DNA of 64,000 bases from Streptomyces diastatochromogenes (GTDB lineage Bacteria > Actinomycetota > Actinomycetes > Streptomycetales > Streptomycetaceae), in contig JAPTYK010000001.1 in assembly GCA_026913215.1 (NCBI GenBank), positions 2,976,001-3,040,000 on the forward strand. The letters run 5' to 3'. The position numbers were made by a program, and so were the translations under genes. The notes beneath the pieces were generated by a model. It was not told the origin of the DNA. It searched no databases and saw nothing but the letters and a program-made list of their open reading frames with translations. Of this stretch, positions 17,507 to 25,869 are shown one piece after another. Position 1 is the stretch's first letter. Each line of letters starts with the position of its first letter.

Positions 17507-18346
17507 GTGAGCGCCATGTCTCTTGCCCTGCTGCTGACCACGGCCGCTGCCACGGCCGTGGGCGCTGCTGCCCTGCACGCCGTCCACGGTCTCCGCAAGG
17601 AGGTCGGCGCCCTGCGGGCGAGCTGACCGCCGGGCACGGCGCCACGGTCCCGCGGCCCGCGCCACGCCCGCCGCGGAGATACGGGCCGCGGTCGCCGAGG
17701 CGCTGGCCGAGGAGCGGGAGCGCGAGCTCGCCGAGGCGCGCGCCTTCTGGGCCGCGCAGGAGGCCCGTGACGCGGCCGACGCCCGTCCCTGCTCGGCGGT
17801 CCGGTCGGCCCGGTCGACGAGGGCGCCTTCTTCGTGCCGCGCCAGACCGACTTCGTCGGCCTGGAGGCGATGGCCCTGGAGGCCATGGAGGCGGAGACCG
17901 CCGCGCTCGACGGCACCGACCCGCTGGACGCCTTCGACACCTTCGACGAGTACCCCGAGGACTCGGCCGAGCTGGCCGCGGCCCGCCGCCGGCACCCCTC
18001 GCACCCGGACTTCGTGCCGGTGCAGACCCCGGTCGTCACCGACCACGAGCGGACGGTGGCCCGCCTGGAGGAGCTCGCGGACACCCGCACCGCCCTCACC
18101 GACGTGCGTCCCGGCCCGCTCGGCACCCTCGACGTGTACGTCTTCGCGGACGGCACCACGCTCTGTATGACCCCGGGGCACCGCGAGACCGCGGAGCGCC
18201 TCGCCGAGGCCCTGCGCTCGGGCCGCACCCCGGTCCTGCTCGGCGGCTCGGGCGTCTCGGGCGCCTTCGCCCTGACCTTCTCGTACGGCGACTCGGACGA
18301 GGAGAACGTCTACATCCTCGCGGACCGCGTCATCGCCTCCCTGTAA
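17507..18346 (+). CDS. Membrane-anchored conserved hypothetical (three frameshifts)
   Basis: Reconstructed at about 280 residues. The first 20 residues form a hydrophobic signal anchor (SLALLLTTAAATAVGAAALH). Then comes a charged helical, probably coiled-coil stretch (AAVAEALAEERERELAEARA) and a mixed C-terminal domain (PGPLGTLDVYVFADGTTLCM, then ALTFSYGDSDEENVYILADR). Breaks near 17622, 17660 and 17793 are single missing G or C bases; uncorrected, a stop occurs after about 39 codons. GTG 17507 is preceded by GGGAG; ATG 17516 is an alternative. The function is unknown. Confidence 0.65.
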
Positions 18347-18365
18347 GGCCCCCCAGGGGCCCGTC

Positions 18366-18693
18366 CTACAGCCCCGAGCGCTCCGCCGCCTCCCGCACCA
18401 GCCTCACGGCCTCGTCCAGCTCCCCCTCGCGGGAGCCGGCCGGGGCCGTTCGCAGGATCTCGGCCAGATCGTTCCCGGCGACGGCAACCTGGTCGCCGAC
18501 CGCGAACAGGCCCGCGTCCGGCATGGTCCTCGGCTCCCGCTCCGGGTCCTCGGCGCGCTGCGCGCGGGCCGCCAGCTCCTGGCCAGCGCCAGGGCCTCGG
18601 CCGCCGCGCCCTTCTGGAGGCGGCTGTGCGGGCCGCCCGCAGCCGGTCGGCGAACCGCTCGACGGCGGCGGTCAACTCACTCGTATCGTGCAC
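18366..18693 (-). CDS. Small conserved hypothetical protein (two frameshifts)
   Basis: Reconstructed at about 110 residues, mainly helical: MHDTSELTAAVERFADRLRA, then QKGAAAEALALA and ARAQRAEDPEREPRTMPDAG, ending with REGELDEAVRLVREAAERSG. Single-base gaps near 18617 and 18577 join the frames. It is convergent with the previous gene (20 nt apart). The function is unknown. Confidence 0.5.
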
Positions 18694-18754
18694 GCCGCGA
18701 CCCTACGCGCCCGCCCGGCGCCCCGGCCAACGGCCCCGTCCCCCGGACACGCGG

Positions 18755-18789
18755 AAGGGCCCGCCCGGCACGAAGCCGGACGGGCCCTT
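18755..18789 (-). terminator. Terminator hairpin after the Bax-inhibitor-like gene
   Basis: AAGGGCCCGCCCGGC at 18755-18769 pairs with GCCGGACGGGCCCTT at 18775-18789 with one mismatch and a 5-nt loop, 21 nt past the leftward stop at 18811. Confidence 0.75.
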
Positions 18790-18810
18790 CGGGGTTCAGC
18801 GCGCGACCTG

Positions 18811-19713
18811 TCAGTCGTCGCCCTGGAGGATCGACAGCAGGCGCAGCATCTCCAGGTAGATCCAGACCAGGGTCATGGTCAGACCGAAGGCGGCCAGCCA
18901 GGCCTCCTCGCGCGGCGCGCCGTAGGTCACGCCGTCCTCGACCTGCTTGAAGTCGAGGGCGAGGAAGCAGGCGCCCAGGATGATGCCGACGATGCCGAAG
19001 ACGATGCCGAGGCCGCCGCTGCGGAAGCCGAGGCCGTCACCGCCGCCGAAGATCGAGAAGAGCAGGTTGACCGCCATGAGGATCACGAAGCCCATGGCGG
19101 CGGCCATCACGAAGCCGTAGAAGCGGCGGGTGACGCGGATCCAGCCCATCTTGTAGGCGATGAGCACACCGGCGAAGACCGCCATCGTGCCCAGGACCGC
19201 CTGGATGACCACGCCGTCGGCGATGTACGTCGAGACGGCGGCCGAGATGACGCCGAGGAAGACGCCCTCGAAGGCCGCGTAGCCCAGGATCAGCGCCGGG
19301 GACGGCTTGCGCTTGAAGGACTGCACGAGCGACAGGACCATGGCGACCAGGCCGGCGCCGATGGCGATCCCGTACGACTTGTTGAGGTTCGCCGGGTCGA
19401 CCGGCAGCAGCAGCCAGGACAGGACGGCGGTGAGCACGACCGTGCCGAGCGTCATGGCCGTACGGCTCACGACGTCGTCGATCGTCATCACGTTGCCGCG
19501 GGCCTGCTGCGGGGCGCCGAGCTGGGTGTCCTGCGGGGCGTACGGGTTGGTCGCGTACGGGTTCGCCGCGTCCTGGGCGTACGGGTTTCCGGTCGCGTAC
19601 GGGTTCGTTCCGACGGCGGGGCCCCCGGCCTGCGGCTGCTGCGCGTTGAAGCCCGCGTAGCCGGCGTCGCGGCTGAACCCCCGTCGCGAGAAGACCGGGT
19701 TGCTGCTCCTCAT
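18811..19713 (-). CDS. Bax inhibitor-1/YccA-family integral membrane protein
   Basis: A 300-residue membrane protein with about seven transmembrane helices from residue 80 on, ending DFKQVEDGVTYGAPREEAWL and the last helix FGLTMTLVWIYLEMLRLLSI, the typical BI-1/YccA C-terminus. In other bacteria members modulate membrane proteases or leak Ca2+; the role here is unknown. The cytoplasmic N-terminus (residues 36-62) has four imperfect NPYA repeats (NPYATG, NPYAQD, NPYATN, NPYAPQ). The start is behind GGAGGAG. The frame is intact. Confidence 0.9.
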   Translation of the reverse strand: MRSSNPVFSRRGFSRDAGYAGFNAQQPQAGGPAVGTNPYATGNPYAQDAANPYATNPYAPQDTQLGAPQQARGNVMTIDDVVSRTAMTLGTVVLTAVLSWLLLPVDPANLNKSYGIAIGAGLVAMVLSLVQSFKRKPSPALILGYAAFEGVFLGVISAAVSTYIADGVVIQAVLGTMAVFAGVLIAYKMGWIRVTRRFYGFVMAAAMGFVILMAVNLLFSIFGGGDGLGFRSGGLGIVFGIVGIILGACFLALDFKQVEDGVTYGAPREEAWLAAFGLTMTLVWIYLEMLRLLSILQGDD

Positions 19714-19897
19714 CTCACTCCTCCATGGCGGCCCGCACGGCGCGGGCCTGCGTCAAGAGTAATGCGTAGGCAAAAGAAACTCCCTAGTGCTCGGGGAGGA
19801 TCTTTTCCCGTCATCTTTCGATCTTCGTCGGCGGCGGGCGGCCCCGCTCCGCCAGGCTCGCCCCCGTCAGGAACCATCCCCCTCCACGGGAGCGCCG

Positions 19898-20511
19898 ATG
19901 ACCACCGCACCGAACGCCGTCTGGACCCTGCGCAACGCGACCGCGTGGGTCTTCCTCGCGGGCGAGCAGCTCACGAGGCCCGTGATCCTCGCCGGCGACT
20001 CCGGCGCCGACCTCACCACCCTCACCGAGGCCGCCGACCACGACGCGTACCCGCTCCGCGCCGAGCTCCACGCGCGCGGGTACGACCTGATCCTGCTCGC
20101 CCTCCCCGAGGACGGCTCCATGACCGGCGACGGCGGCACCGTCCAGAACACGGTCCTGCGCGCGGCCGCCGAGCAGGACGGCTCCGCCCCGCTCGTCGTC
20201 GGCGGCACCGGGCACGGCGCCCTCTCCGCCCGCTACGCCCTCGCGGCCATGGAGTACCAGCGGATCGACCACCGGACCGCGGTCCACTTCTCCCACGACG
20301 GCGCCGCCCCGAGCTGGAGGACGAGGCCGAGCTGAGCCGCGTGGGCGAGCGCCCGCGGCGGCCGCTCTTCCTGCGCATGGTCGACGACGGCGCGGCCGAC
20401 GGCCTGACCGGCGCGGACGCCGACGAGACGATCACCGGCGAGGCGGGCGGGGCGGGCCCGCTCCTCTCCAAGGAGTACAGCTCCTGGCTGCTGGAGCGGC
20501 TGCCGTCCTGA
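19898..20511 (+). CDS. Alpha/beta-hydrolase-like protein lacking the nucleophile (frameshifted near 20313)
   Basis: The N-terminus MTTAPNAVWTLRNATAWVFL followed by AGEQLTRPVIL is the opening of a Streptomyces family of secreted or cytosolic alpha/beta-hydrolase-like proteins. Where relatives have VGGFSMGGLVTRYAL this protein reads VGGTGHGALSARYAL, so the nucleophile-elbow Ser is replaced by Gly. It is also shorter than those relatives. One missing C near 20313 splits the frame; the second half reads RVGERPRRPLFLRMVDDGAA to the stop at 20511. The ATG has GGGAGCG upstream. It is probably a non-catalytic homologue; the family comparison is from memory. Confidence 0.5.
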
Positions 20512-20518
20512 CGAACCG

Positions 20519-20603
20519 TGGTGCCCGGAACCGGACTCGAACCGGTACGGCCCGAAGGCCAGCGAGGTTTAAGCTCGCCGTGTCTGCGTTCCACCATCCG
20601 GGC
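20519..20603 (-). tRNA. bldA: tRNA-Leu (anticodon UAA), the developmental bldA tRNA
   Basis: The sequence folds as a class II tRNA: acceptor GCCCGGA / TCCGGGC, anticodon loop CTTAAAC with anticodon TAA, long variable arm, T loop GGTTCGAGTCC, and an encoded CCA end. It is the only tRNA that reads UUA, a codon rare in Streptomyces and concentrated in developmental, regulatory and antibiotic genes. The match to bldA as I remember it is nearly complete over the acceptor, D and anticodon arms. It stands alone, convergent with the upstream hydrolase-like gene. Confidence 0.96.
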
Positions 20604-20977
20604 GTCGCCGCGAAGCTCCGCGTCGGCACACGAGCCTATCGGGACGCCTTCCCCGATCAGCGGAACATCGGACCGATGTTGTCTTATTTTATTGACGTCT
20701 GAGGGTGCGTCAGCGCAGGTGGGGGCCCTTTCGCCAAACTGTGACGGGGGTCGCAGGCGCAAAGCCGCACCCGCCGGAATGACGAAAAGTCGCCGCAGGT
20801 CTGTCACCTTCACCCGGCGGATCGCGTCAGGGTCCTGTCATCCCAAAGGAGGAGGACCGGACCCCTGGTCCGACTGGAGGCTGTCCCCGGAACGGGCACG
20901 TGGACTGACGTCGAGCGCGTGAACGTTCGACACGATGAAGGGGTTCCCGCAACACCGTCCCAGTGACAGGAGTCCCC
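20604..20977. promoter_or_regulatory. Divergent promoter region of bldA and the ABC transporter, with a 17-nt palindrome
   Basis: No gene is seen in these 374 nt. AACATCGG (20664-20671), one A, then CCGATGTT (20673-20680) form a perfect palindrome about 60 nt upstream of the mature tRNA. Next to it, read leftward, an AT-rich stretch has TAAAAT (a -10 candidate) with a TGACGC-like -35 element, so bldA transcription should start at or near the palindrome. The other half (20700-20977) carries the leader of the ABC operon. Confidence 0.5.
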
Positions 20978-21748
20978 GTGACCACCACCCCCACCGTGTC
21001 CCGTGCCACCGCGGTGGCCGCTCGCGCCACGGATCTCTCGAAGGTCTACGGCCACGGCGAGACCCAGGTGGTCGCGCTCGACCGGGTCAGCGTGGACTTC
21101 CGCCAGGGCGAGTTCACCGCGATCATGGGCCCCTCCGGCTCCGGCAAGTCGACGCTGATGCACTGCGTCGCCGGCCTGGACTCCTTCTCCTCCGGCTCGG
21201 TCCGGATCGGCGAGACGGAGCTCTCCACCCTGAAGGACAAGCAGCTCACCCAGCTCCGCCGGGACAAGATCGGCTTCATCTTCCAGGCCTTCAACCTGCT
21301 GCCGACGCTGACGGCCCTGGAGAACATCACGCTGCCGATGGACATCGCGGGCCGCAAGGCCGACAAGCAGTGGGTGCAGCAGGTCATCGACATGCTCGGC
21401 CTCTCCGGCCGGCTCAGCCACCGTCCCTCCGAGCTCTCCGGCGGCCAGCAGCAGCGCGTGGCCGTGGCCCGCGCCCTCGCCTCCCGCCCCGAGATCATCT
21501 TCGGCGACGAGCCGACCGGAAACCTGGACTCCCGCTCCGGCGCCGAGGTCCTCGGCTTCCTGCGCAACTCGGTGCGCGAGCTGGGCCAGACCGTCGTCAT
21601 GGTCACCCACGACGCGATGGCCGCCTCCTACGCGGACCGCGTGATCTTCCTCGCGGACGGCCGGATCGTCGACGAGATGCTCCGCCCGACGGCGGACGGC
21701 GTCCTCGACCGCATGAAGGCCTTCGACGCCAAGGGCCGTACGAGCTGA
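20978..21748 (+). CDS. ABC transporter ATP-binding protein (MacB/LolD type)
   Basis: A 256-residue ATPase: Walker A GPSGSGKST, Q-loop FIFQAFNLLPTLTALEN, signature LSGGQQQRVAVARALA, Walker B IIFGDEP and the H-loop VTHD. It belongs to the class that works with FtsX-like permeases in mechanotransmission or extrusion rather than classic import. The GTG at 20978 is preceded by AGGAG; a GTG 15 nt upstream has no good site. The permease gene follows after 53 nt. Confidence 0.93.
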   Translation: MTTTPTVSRATAVAARATDLSKVYGHGETQVVALDRVSVDFRQGEFTAIMGPSGSGKSTLMHCVAGLDSFSSGSVRIGETELSTLKDKQLTQLRRDKIGFIFQAFNLLPTLTALENITLPMDIAGRKADKQWVQQVIDMLGLSGRLSHRPSELSGGQQQRVAVARALASRPEIIFGDEPTGNLDSRSGAEVLGFLRNSVRELGQTVVMVTHDAMAASYADRVIFLADGRIVDEMLRPTADGVLDRMKAFDAKGRTS

Positions 21749-21801
21749 CGCGGCCCCGAGCCGCCCCTGCCCTCCGCCTTCCGAAACTCCAGGACACACC
21801 C

Positions 21802-24333
21802 ATGTTCCGTACCGCCCTGCGCAACGTGCTCGCGCACAAGGCGAGACTGCTGATGACCGTCCTCGCCGTGATGCTCGGCGTGGCCTTCGTCTCCGGCACC
21901 CTCGTCTTCACCGACACCCTCTCCCAGGCCTTCCGCAACCAGTCGGCCAAGAGCTACGACGACGTCGCCGTCGCCGTCAGCATGCGTCCGGACGCCGAGG
22001 AGGCCCGCAAGAACCCCGGCCTCTCCCAGCGGGTCGTCGACGAGGTCGCGAAGCTCGACGGGGTCGCCTCCGTCACCCCCCGCGTCGACGGCTTCGCCGG
22101 TGTGCCCGACAAGAACGGCAAGCTGATCGGCGTCGGCTGGTCCAACAAGGGCACCAACTTCGCCCCCGGCAAGGACGGCAAGGACCGCGCGTACGCCTTC
22201 ACCGCGGGCACGGGTCCGGTCGAGGACACGCAGGTCGCGCTCGACAAGGAGACCGCCGACAAGGGCGGCTACAAGGTCGGCGACACCGTCCGCGTCGCCA
22301 CCAACGGGCCGGTCAAGGAGTACACCCTCTCCGGCGTCTTCACGACCGAGGACGGCGCCGTCAACGCCGGCGGCAGCCTGGTCGTCTTCGACACCGCCGT
22401 CGCCCAGAAGCTCTACCTGAAGCCCGGCTACTTCTCCGACCTGACCGTCGGCGCCGCCTCCGGCGCGCACGCCGACAAGCTGCTCGACGAGGTCCTGAAG
22501 GTCGTCCCGAAGTCCGCCACCGCCCAGACCGGCCAGGCCCTCGCCGACCAGCAGGCCAAGGACATCGAGTCCGGCCTCGGCGCCCTCAACCAGGTCCTCC
22601 TGGGCTTCGCCGGCATCGCGCTCTTCGTCGGCGTCTTCCTGATCTCCAACACCTTCACCATGCTGGTCGCCCAGCGCACCAAGGAACTCGCGCTGATGCG
22701 GGCGGTCGGCGCCTCGCGCAAGCAGATCACCCGCTCCGTCCTCGCCGAGGCCGGCATCGTCGGCCTGCTCGCCTCCGCCGTCGGCTACGTCCTCGGCATC
22801 GGCCTCGCGGCCGGGCTCCGCTCCGCCATGTCCGCCTTCGGCATGAAGGTCCCGGGCGGCGACCTGGTCCTCGGCGTCACCCCCGCCCTCGCCGCCTTCG
22901 GCGTCGGCGTCCTCATCACCATGCTCGCCGCCTGGCTGCCCGGCCGCCGCGCCGCGAAGATCCCGCCGGTCGCCGCCATGAGCAGCGTCCACGCCACCGC
23001 GAGCACCAAGTCGCTCGTCGTGCGCAACTCCATCGGCGCCGCGCTCACCGCGCTCGGTGTCGTCCTGATCGTGCTCGGCGCCGGCCAGGGCGGCGACGAG
23101 GGCCGCATGTTCATCGCGGGCGGCGCCTTCCTCACCCTCATCGGCATCATCGTCCTGATCCCGATGCTGTCCCGGCCCGTGATCGCCCTGATCCGCCCGC
23201 TGTTCGTCGGCGCCTTCGGGGTCTCCGGCAAGCTCGCCGGCCTCAACGCGGTCCGCAACCCGCGCCGCACCGGCGCCACCGCCTCCGCGCTCGCCATCGG
23301 CCTGACCCTGGTCACCGGCCTCTCGGTGCTCGGCGCCACGGTCGGCTCGGCCCTCGACAAGGCGACCACCGACCAGATCAAGGCCGACTACATGGTCAGC
23401 ATGGCCAGCGGCACCGGTCTGAGCGACGAGGCCCTGAAGGCCCTGGAGAAGGCCCCTGGCGTCACGGCGGTCTCCCCGCAGCAGGCCGGCTCCCTCGACA
23501 TCAAGGGCAGGTTCACCGCCGCCTCCGGCGTCACCCCCGGCGCCATCGACAAGGTCCTCAAGCTGGACGTCGTCGAGGGCTCGATGAACTCCCTCGCCCA
23601 GGGCCGGATCGCCGTCGACGACAAGACCGCCGAGAAGCGCGGCCTGAAGGTCGGCACCACGGTCCCCGTGGAGTACACCGACAAGCAGAAGGCCCGGCTG
23701 ACCGTCGGCGCGATCTACGAGAGCAGCGACTTCGTCTCGCCCGTCCTCCTCGACAAGAAGCTCCTCGACGCGCACGAGCAGCAGCCGTACATCGGTCAGA
23801 TCTTCGTGAAGACGGACGGCGGCGCCTCGGCGGCCAACGAGAAGGCCCTGTCGAAGGCCATGGGCGACAACCCGGCCATCACCGTCATGGACCACAAGGA
23901 CATCCGTGACGCCTTCGGCGGCCCGATCAACATGCTGCTGAACATCATGTACGGCCTGCTCGGCATGGCCCTGATCATCGCCGTCCTCGGTGTCGTCAAC
24001 ACCCTCGCGATGTCCGTCTTCGAGCGCCAGCAGGAGATCGGCATGCTGCGGGCGATCGGTCTCGACCGTCGCCGGGTGAAGCGGATGGTCCGTCTGGAGG
24101 CGATCGTGATCTCGGTCTTCGGCGCGGTCGTCGGCATCGGCCTCGGCTCGTTCCTCGGCTGGGCGGTCGGCGAGACCATCAAGAGCAGCCTGCCGGGCTA
24201 CGTCCTGGTCCTGCCCTGGGACCGGATCGGCCTCTTCCTGGTCCTGGCCGCCCTGGTCGGCGTCCTCGCCTCCCTGTGGCCGGCCCGGAGCGCGGCGAAG
24301 CTGAACATGCTCTCCGCGATCAAGGCCGAGTAG
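21802..24333 (+). CDS. ABC transporter permease with two FtsX domains
   Basis: An 843-residue membrane protein. It has an N-terminal transmembrane helix (LLMTVLAVMLGVAFVSGTLV), a large extracytoplasmic MacB-like domain, a first FtsX block (about residues 260-400, with RTKELALMRAVGASRKQITR), more helices, a second periplasmic domain, and a second FtsX block at the C-terminus (ERQQEIGMLRAIGLDRRRVK). It forms a transporter with the ATPase just upstream. The substrate cannot be told; relatives handle lipoproteins, peptides or antibiotics, or control cell-wall enzymes. The frame is intact. Confidence 0.92.
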   Translation: MFRTALRNVLAHKARLLMTVLAVMLGVAFVSGTLVFTDTLSQAFRNQSAKSYDDVAVAVSMRPDAEEARKNPGLSQRVVDEVAKLDGVASVTPRVDGFAGVPDKNGKLIGVGWSNKGTNFAPGKDGKDRAYAFTAGTGPVEDTQVALDKETADKGGYKVGDTVRVATNGPVKEYTLSGVFTTEDGAVNAGGSLVVFDTAVAQKLYLKPGYFSDLTVGAASGAHADKLLDEVLKVVPKSATAQTGQALADQQAKDIESGLGALNQVLLGFAGIALFVGVFLISNTFTMLVAQRTKELALMRAVGASRKQITRSVLAEAGIVGLLASAVGYVLGIGLAAGLRSAMSAFGMKVPGGDLVLGVTPALAAFGVGVLITMLAAWLPGRRAAKIPPVAAMSSVHATASTKSLVVRNSIGAALTALGVVLIVLGAGQGGDEGRMFIAGGAFLTLIGIIVLIPMLSRPVIALIRPLFVGAFGVSGKLAGLNAVRNPRRTGATASALAIGLTLVTGLSVLGATVGSALDKATTDQIKADYMVSMASGTGLSDEALKALEKAPGVTAVSPQQAGSLDIKGRFTAASGVTPGAIDKVLKLDVVEGSMNSLAQGRIAVDDKTAEKRGLKVGTTVPVEYTDKQKARLTVGAIYESSDFVSPVLLDKKLLDAHEQQPYIGQIFVKTDGGASAANEKALSKAMGDNPAITVMDHKDIRDAFGGPINMLLNIMYGLLGMALIIAVLGVVNTLAMSVFERQQEIGMLRAIGLDRRRVKRMVRLEAIVISVFGAVVGIGLGSFLGWAVGETIKSSLPGYVLVLPWDRIGLFLVLAALVGVLASLWPARSAAKLNMLSAIKAE

Positions 24334-24346
24334 CACGGACGCGCGA

Positions 24347-24377
24347 AGGGCCGGTCTCCCGTCGGGAGACCGGCCCT
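24347..24377. terminator. Bidirectional terminator hairpin
   Basis: AGGGCCGGTCTCCC (24347-24360) pairs perfectly with GGGAGACCGGCCCT (24364-24377) over a 3-nt loop, between the convergent ABC permease and cfa-like genes. Confidence 0.85.
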
Positions 24378-24394
24378 GCGTTATCCCGCCCCGC

Positions 24395-25687
24395 TCACTC
24401 CTGCCAGACGCGCGGCCGCAGTGCCGTCCCGCTCACCCCGGACACCGGGGTCTTCACGGCGAGGAACTGGTTCACGCCGATCCGGTTGCGCTCGAAGGAG
24501 ACCGCCGAGGCCGCCATGTAGAGCCGCCAGATCCGGGCCCGGCCGGGCGAGGTGAGCCGCACCGCCCGCTCCCAGCCGGCCTCCAGGTTCGCCACCCAGC
24601 GGCGCAGCGTGAGGGCGTAGTGCTCGCGGATCGCCTCCACGTCCCGCACCTCGAAGCCGGCGTCCTCCAGGGTCGTCAGGGTGCGTCCCATGGGGGCGAG
24701 TTCGCCGTCGGGGAAGACGTACGCGTCGATGAAGACGTCGATCTCGTACGCCTCCTCGTCGGGCTCGGGGCGCCGGGAGATCTGGTGGTTGAGGAGCCGT
24801 CCGCCGGGCTTGAGGAGGCCGTACAGGGTGTCGGCGTACTCCCGGTACTTCACGGTGCCGACGTGCTCGGCCATGCCGATCGAGGAGATCGCGTCGTACG
24901 GGCCGTCGGGGACGTCCCGGTAGTCCTGGACGCGGATCTCGATCAGGTCGGTGAGGCCCTCGTCGGCGATCCGCTTGCGGGCGTAGGCGGCCTGTTCGCG
25001 GGAGAGGGTGATGCCGACGACCCTGGCGCCGTACTCGCGGGCGGCGTGGATGGCCATGGAGCCCCAGCCGCAGCCCACGTCGAGGAGCCGGTCGCCCTCC
25101 TTGAGGTTCAGCTTGCGGGCGATGAGGTCCAGCTTGTCGCGCTGGGCGTCCTCCAGGGTGCCGTCCTCGGTCCAGTACGCGCACGAGTAGACCATCGACG
25201 GACCGAGCACCAGCTCGTAGAAGTCGTTGCCCACGTCGTAGTGGTGACTGATCGCCTGCTTGTCGCGGCGCCTGCTGTGCCGGTGGCCGCTGCGGCCGCG
25301 CATCTCCTCGGCCGGGGGCTGCGGCGGCGGCAGGGGCCCGGCGAGCAGCAGCAGTTCACGGGCGGCGGCCCGCAGCTTCGGGTCGCGTACGGAGTCGAGC
25401 AGGCTCCTGGTCTCCTCGCCGCGCTCCCACAGGAGGCCCGAGAGCCGGTCCAGGAGGGCGTAGAGGTCGCCCTCGACGTCGATCTCGCCGGCCACCCAGG
25501 CGCGGGCCAGGCCCAGTTCGCCGGGCTTCCAGATCATCCTGCGCAGGGCCCGGCGGTCGCGGACGATCAGGACGGGACCGCCCTGGGGCCCGGCCTCGCT
25601 GCCGTCCCAGGCCCGCAGGCGGACCGGGAGCGGTCCTCCGAGGAGTTCCTCGGCGAGAGTCGTCAGCCGCGACGCGGCGTCGGCCAT
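24395..25687 (-). CDS. Cyclopropane-fatty-acyl-phospholipid synthase family protein
   Basis: A 430-residue SAM-dependent methyltransferase of the Cfa/mycolic acid cyclopropane synthase family, which adds a methylene bridge or methyl group to unsaturated acyl chains of membrane lipids. Visible are the N-terminal SCP2-like lipid-binding part, HHYDVGNDFYELVLGPSMVY, the SAM motif LLDVGCGWGSMAIHAA, and AISSIGMAEHVG and QISRRPEPDEEAYEIDVFID in the active-site region. The ATG is at 25687 with GGAGG upstream. The exact product (cyclopropane or 10-methyl) is not resolved. Confidence 0.9.
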   Translation of the reverse strand: MADAASRLTTLAEELLGGPLPVRLRAWDGSEAGPQGGPVLIVRDRRALRRMIWKPGELGLARAWVAGEIDVEGDLYALLDRLSGLLWERGEETRSLLDSVRDPKLRAAARELLLLAGPLPPPQPPAEEMRGRSGHRHSRRRDKQAISHHYDVGNDFYELVLGPSMVYSCAYWTEDGTLEDAQRDKLDLIARKLNLKEGDRLLDVGCGWGSMAIHAAREYGARVVGITLSREQAAYARKRIADEGLTDLIEIRVQDYRDVPDGPYDAISSIGMAEHVGTVKYREYADTLYGLLKPGGRLLNHQISRRPEPDEEAYEIDVFIDAYVFPDGELAPMGRTLTTLEDAGFEVRDVEAIREHYALTLRRWVANLEAGWERAVRLTSPGRARIWRLYMAASAVSFERNRIGVNQFLAVKTPVSGVSGTALRPRVWQE

Positions 25688-25795
25688 GGTGCACACCTCC
25701 GTGATCTCATGCCCCAGAAATGCTCGTCACCAAGGGAACACCGTGCGTAGGCGTTTCCAGTCCCGCCGCCGCGCAACAAGTCGGCAAAACACGCG

Positions 25796-25832
25796 AAGGG
25801 CCGTCCGCACCACGGATGGCGGACGGCCCTTT
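25796..25832 (-). terminator. Terminator after the NADH dehydrogenase gene
   Basis: AAGGGCCGTCCGC (25796-25808) pairs perfectly with GCGGACGGCCCTT (25820-25832) over 11 nt, 38 nt past the leftward stop at 25870 and upstream of the cfa-like gene. Confidence 0.85.
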
Positions 25833-25869
25833 TACGGCCTTGCGTGTTGCTGCTGCTGTCGCAGGGGTC

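Noticed and set aside
20664..20680. Gamma-butyrolactone receptor (ARE) or AdpA site before bldA
   Set aside because: The palindrome does not match the consensus of either as I know it.
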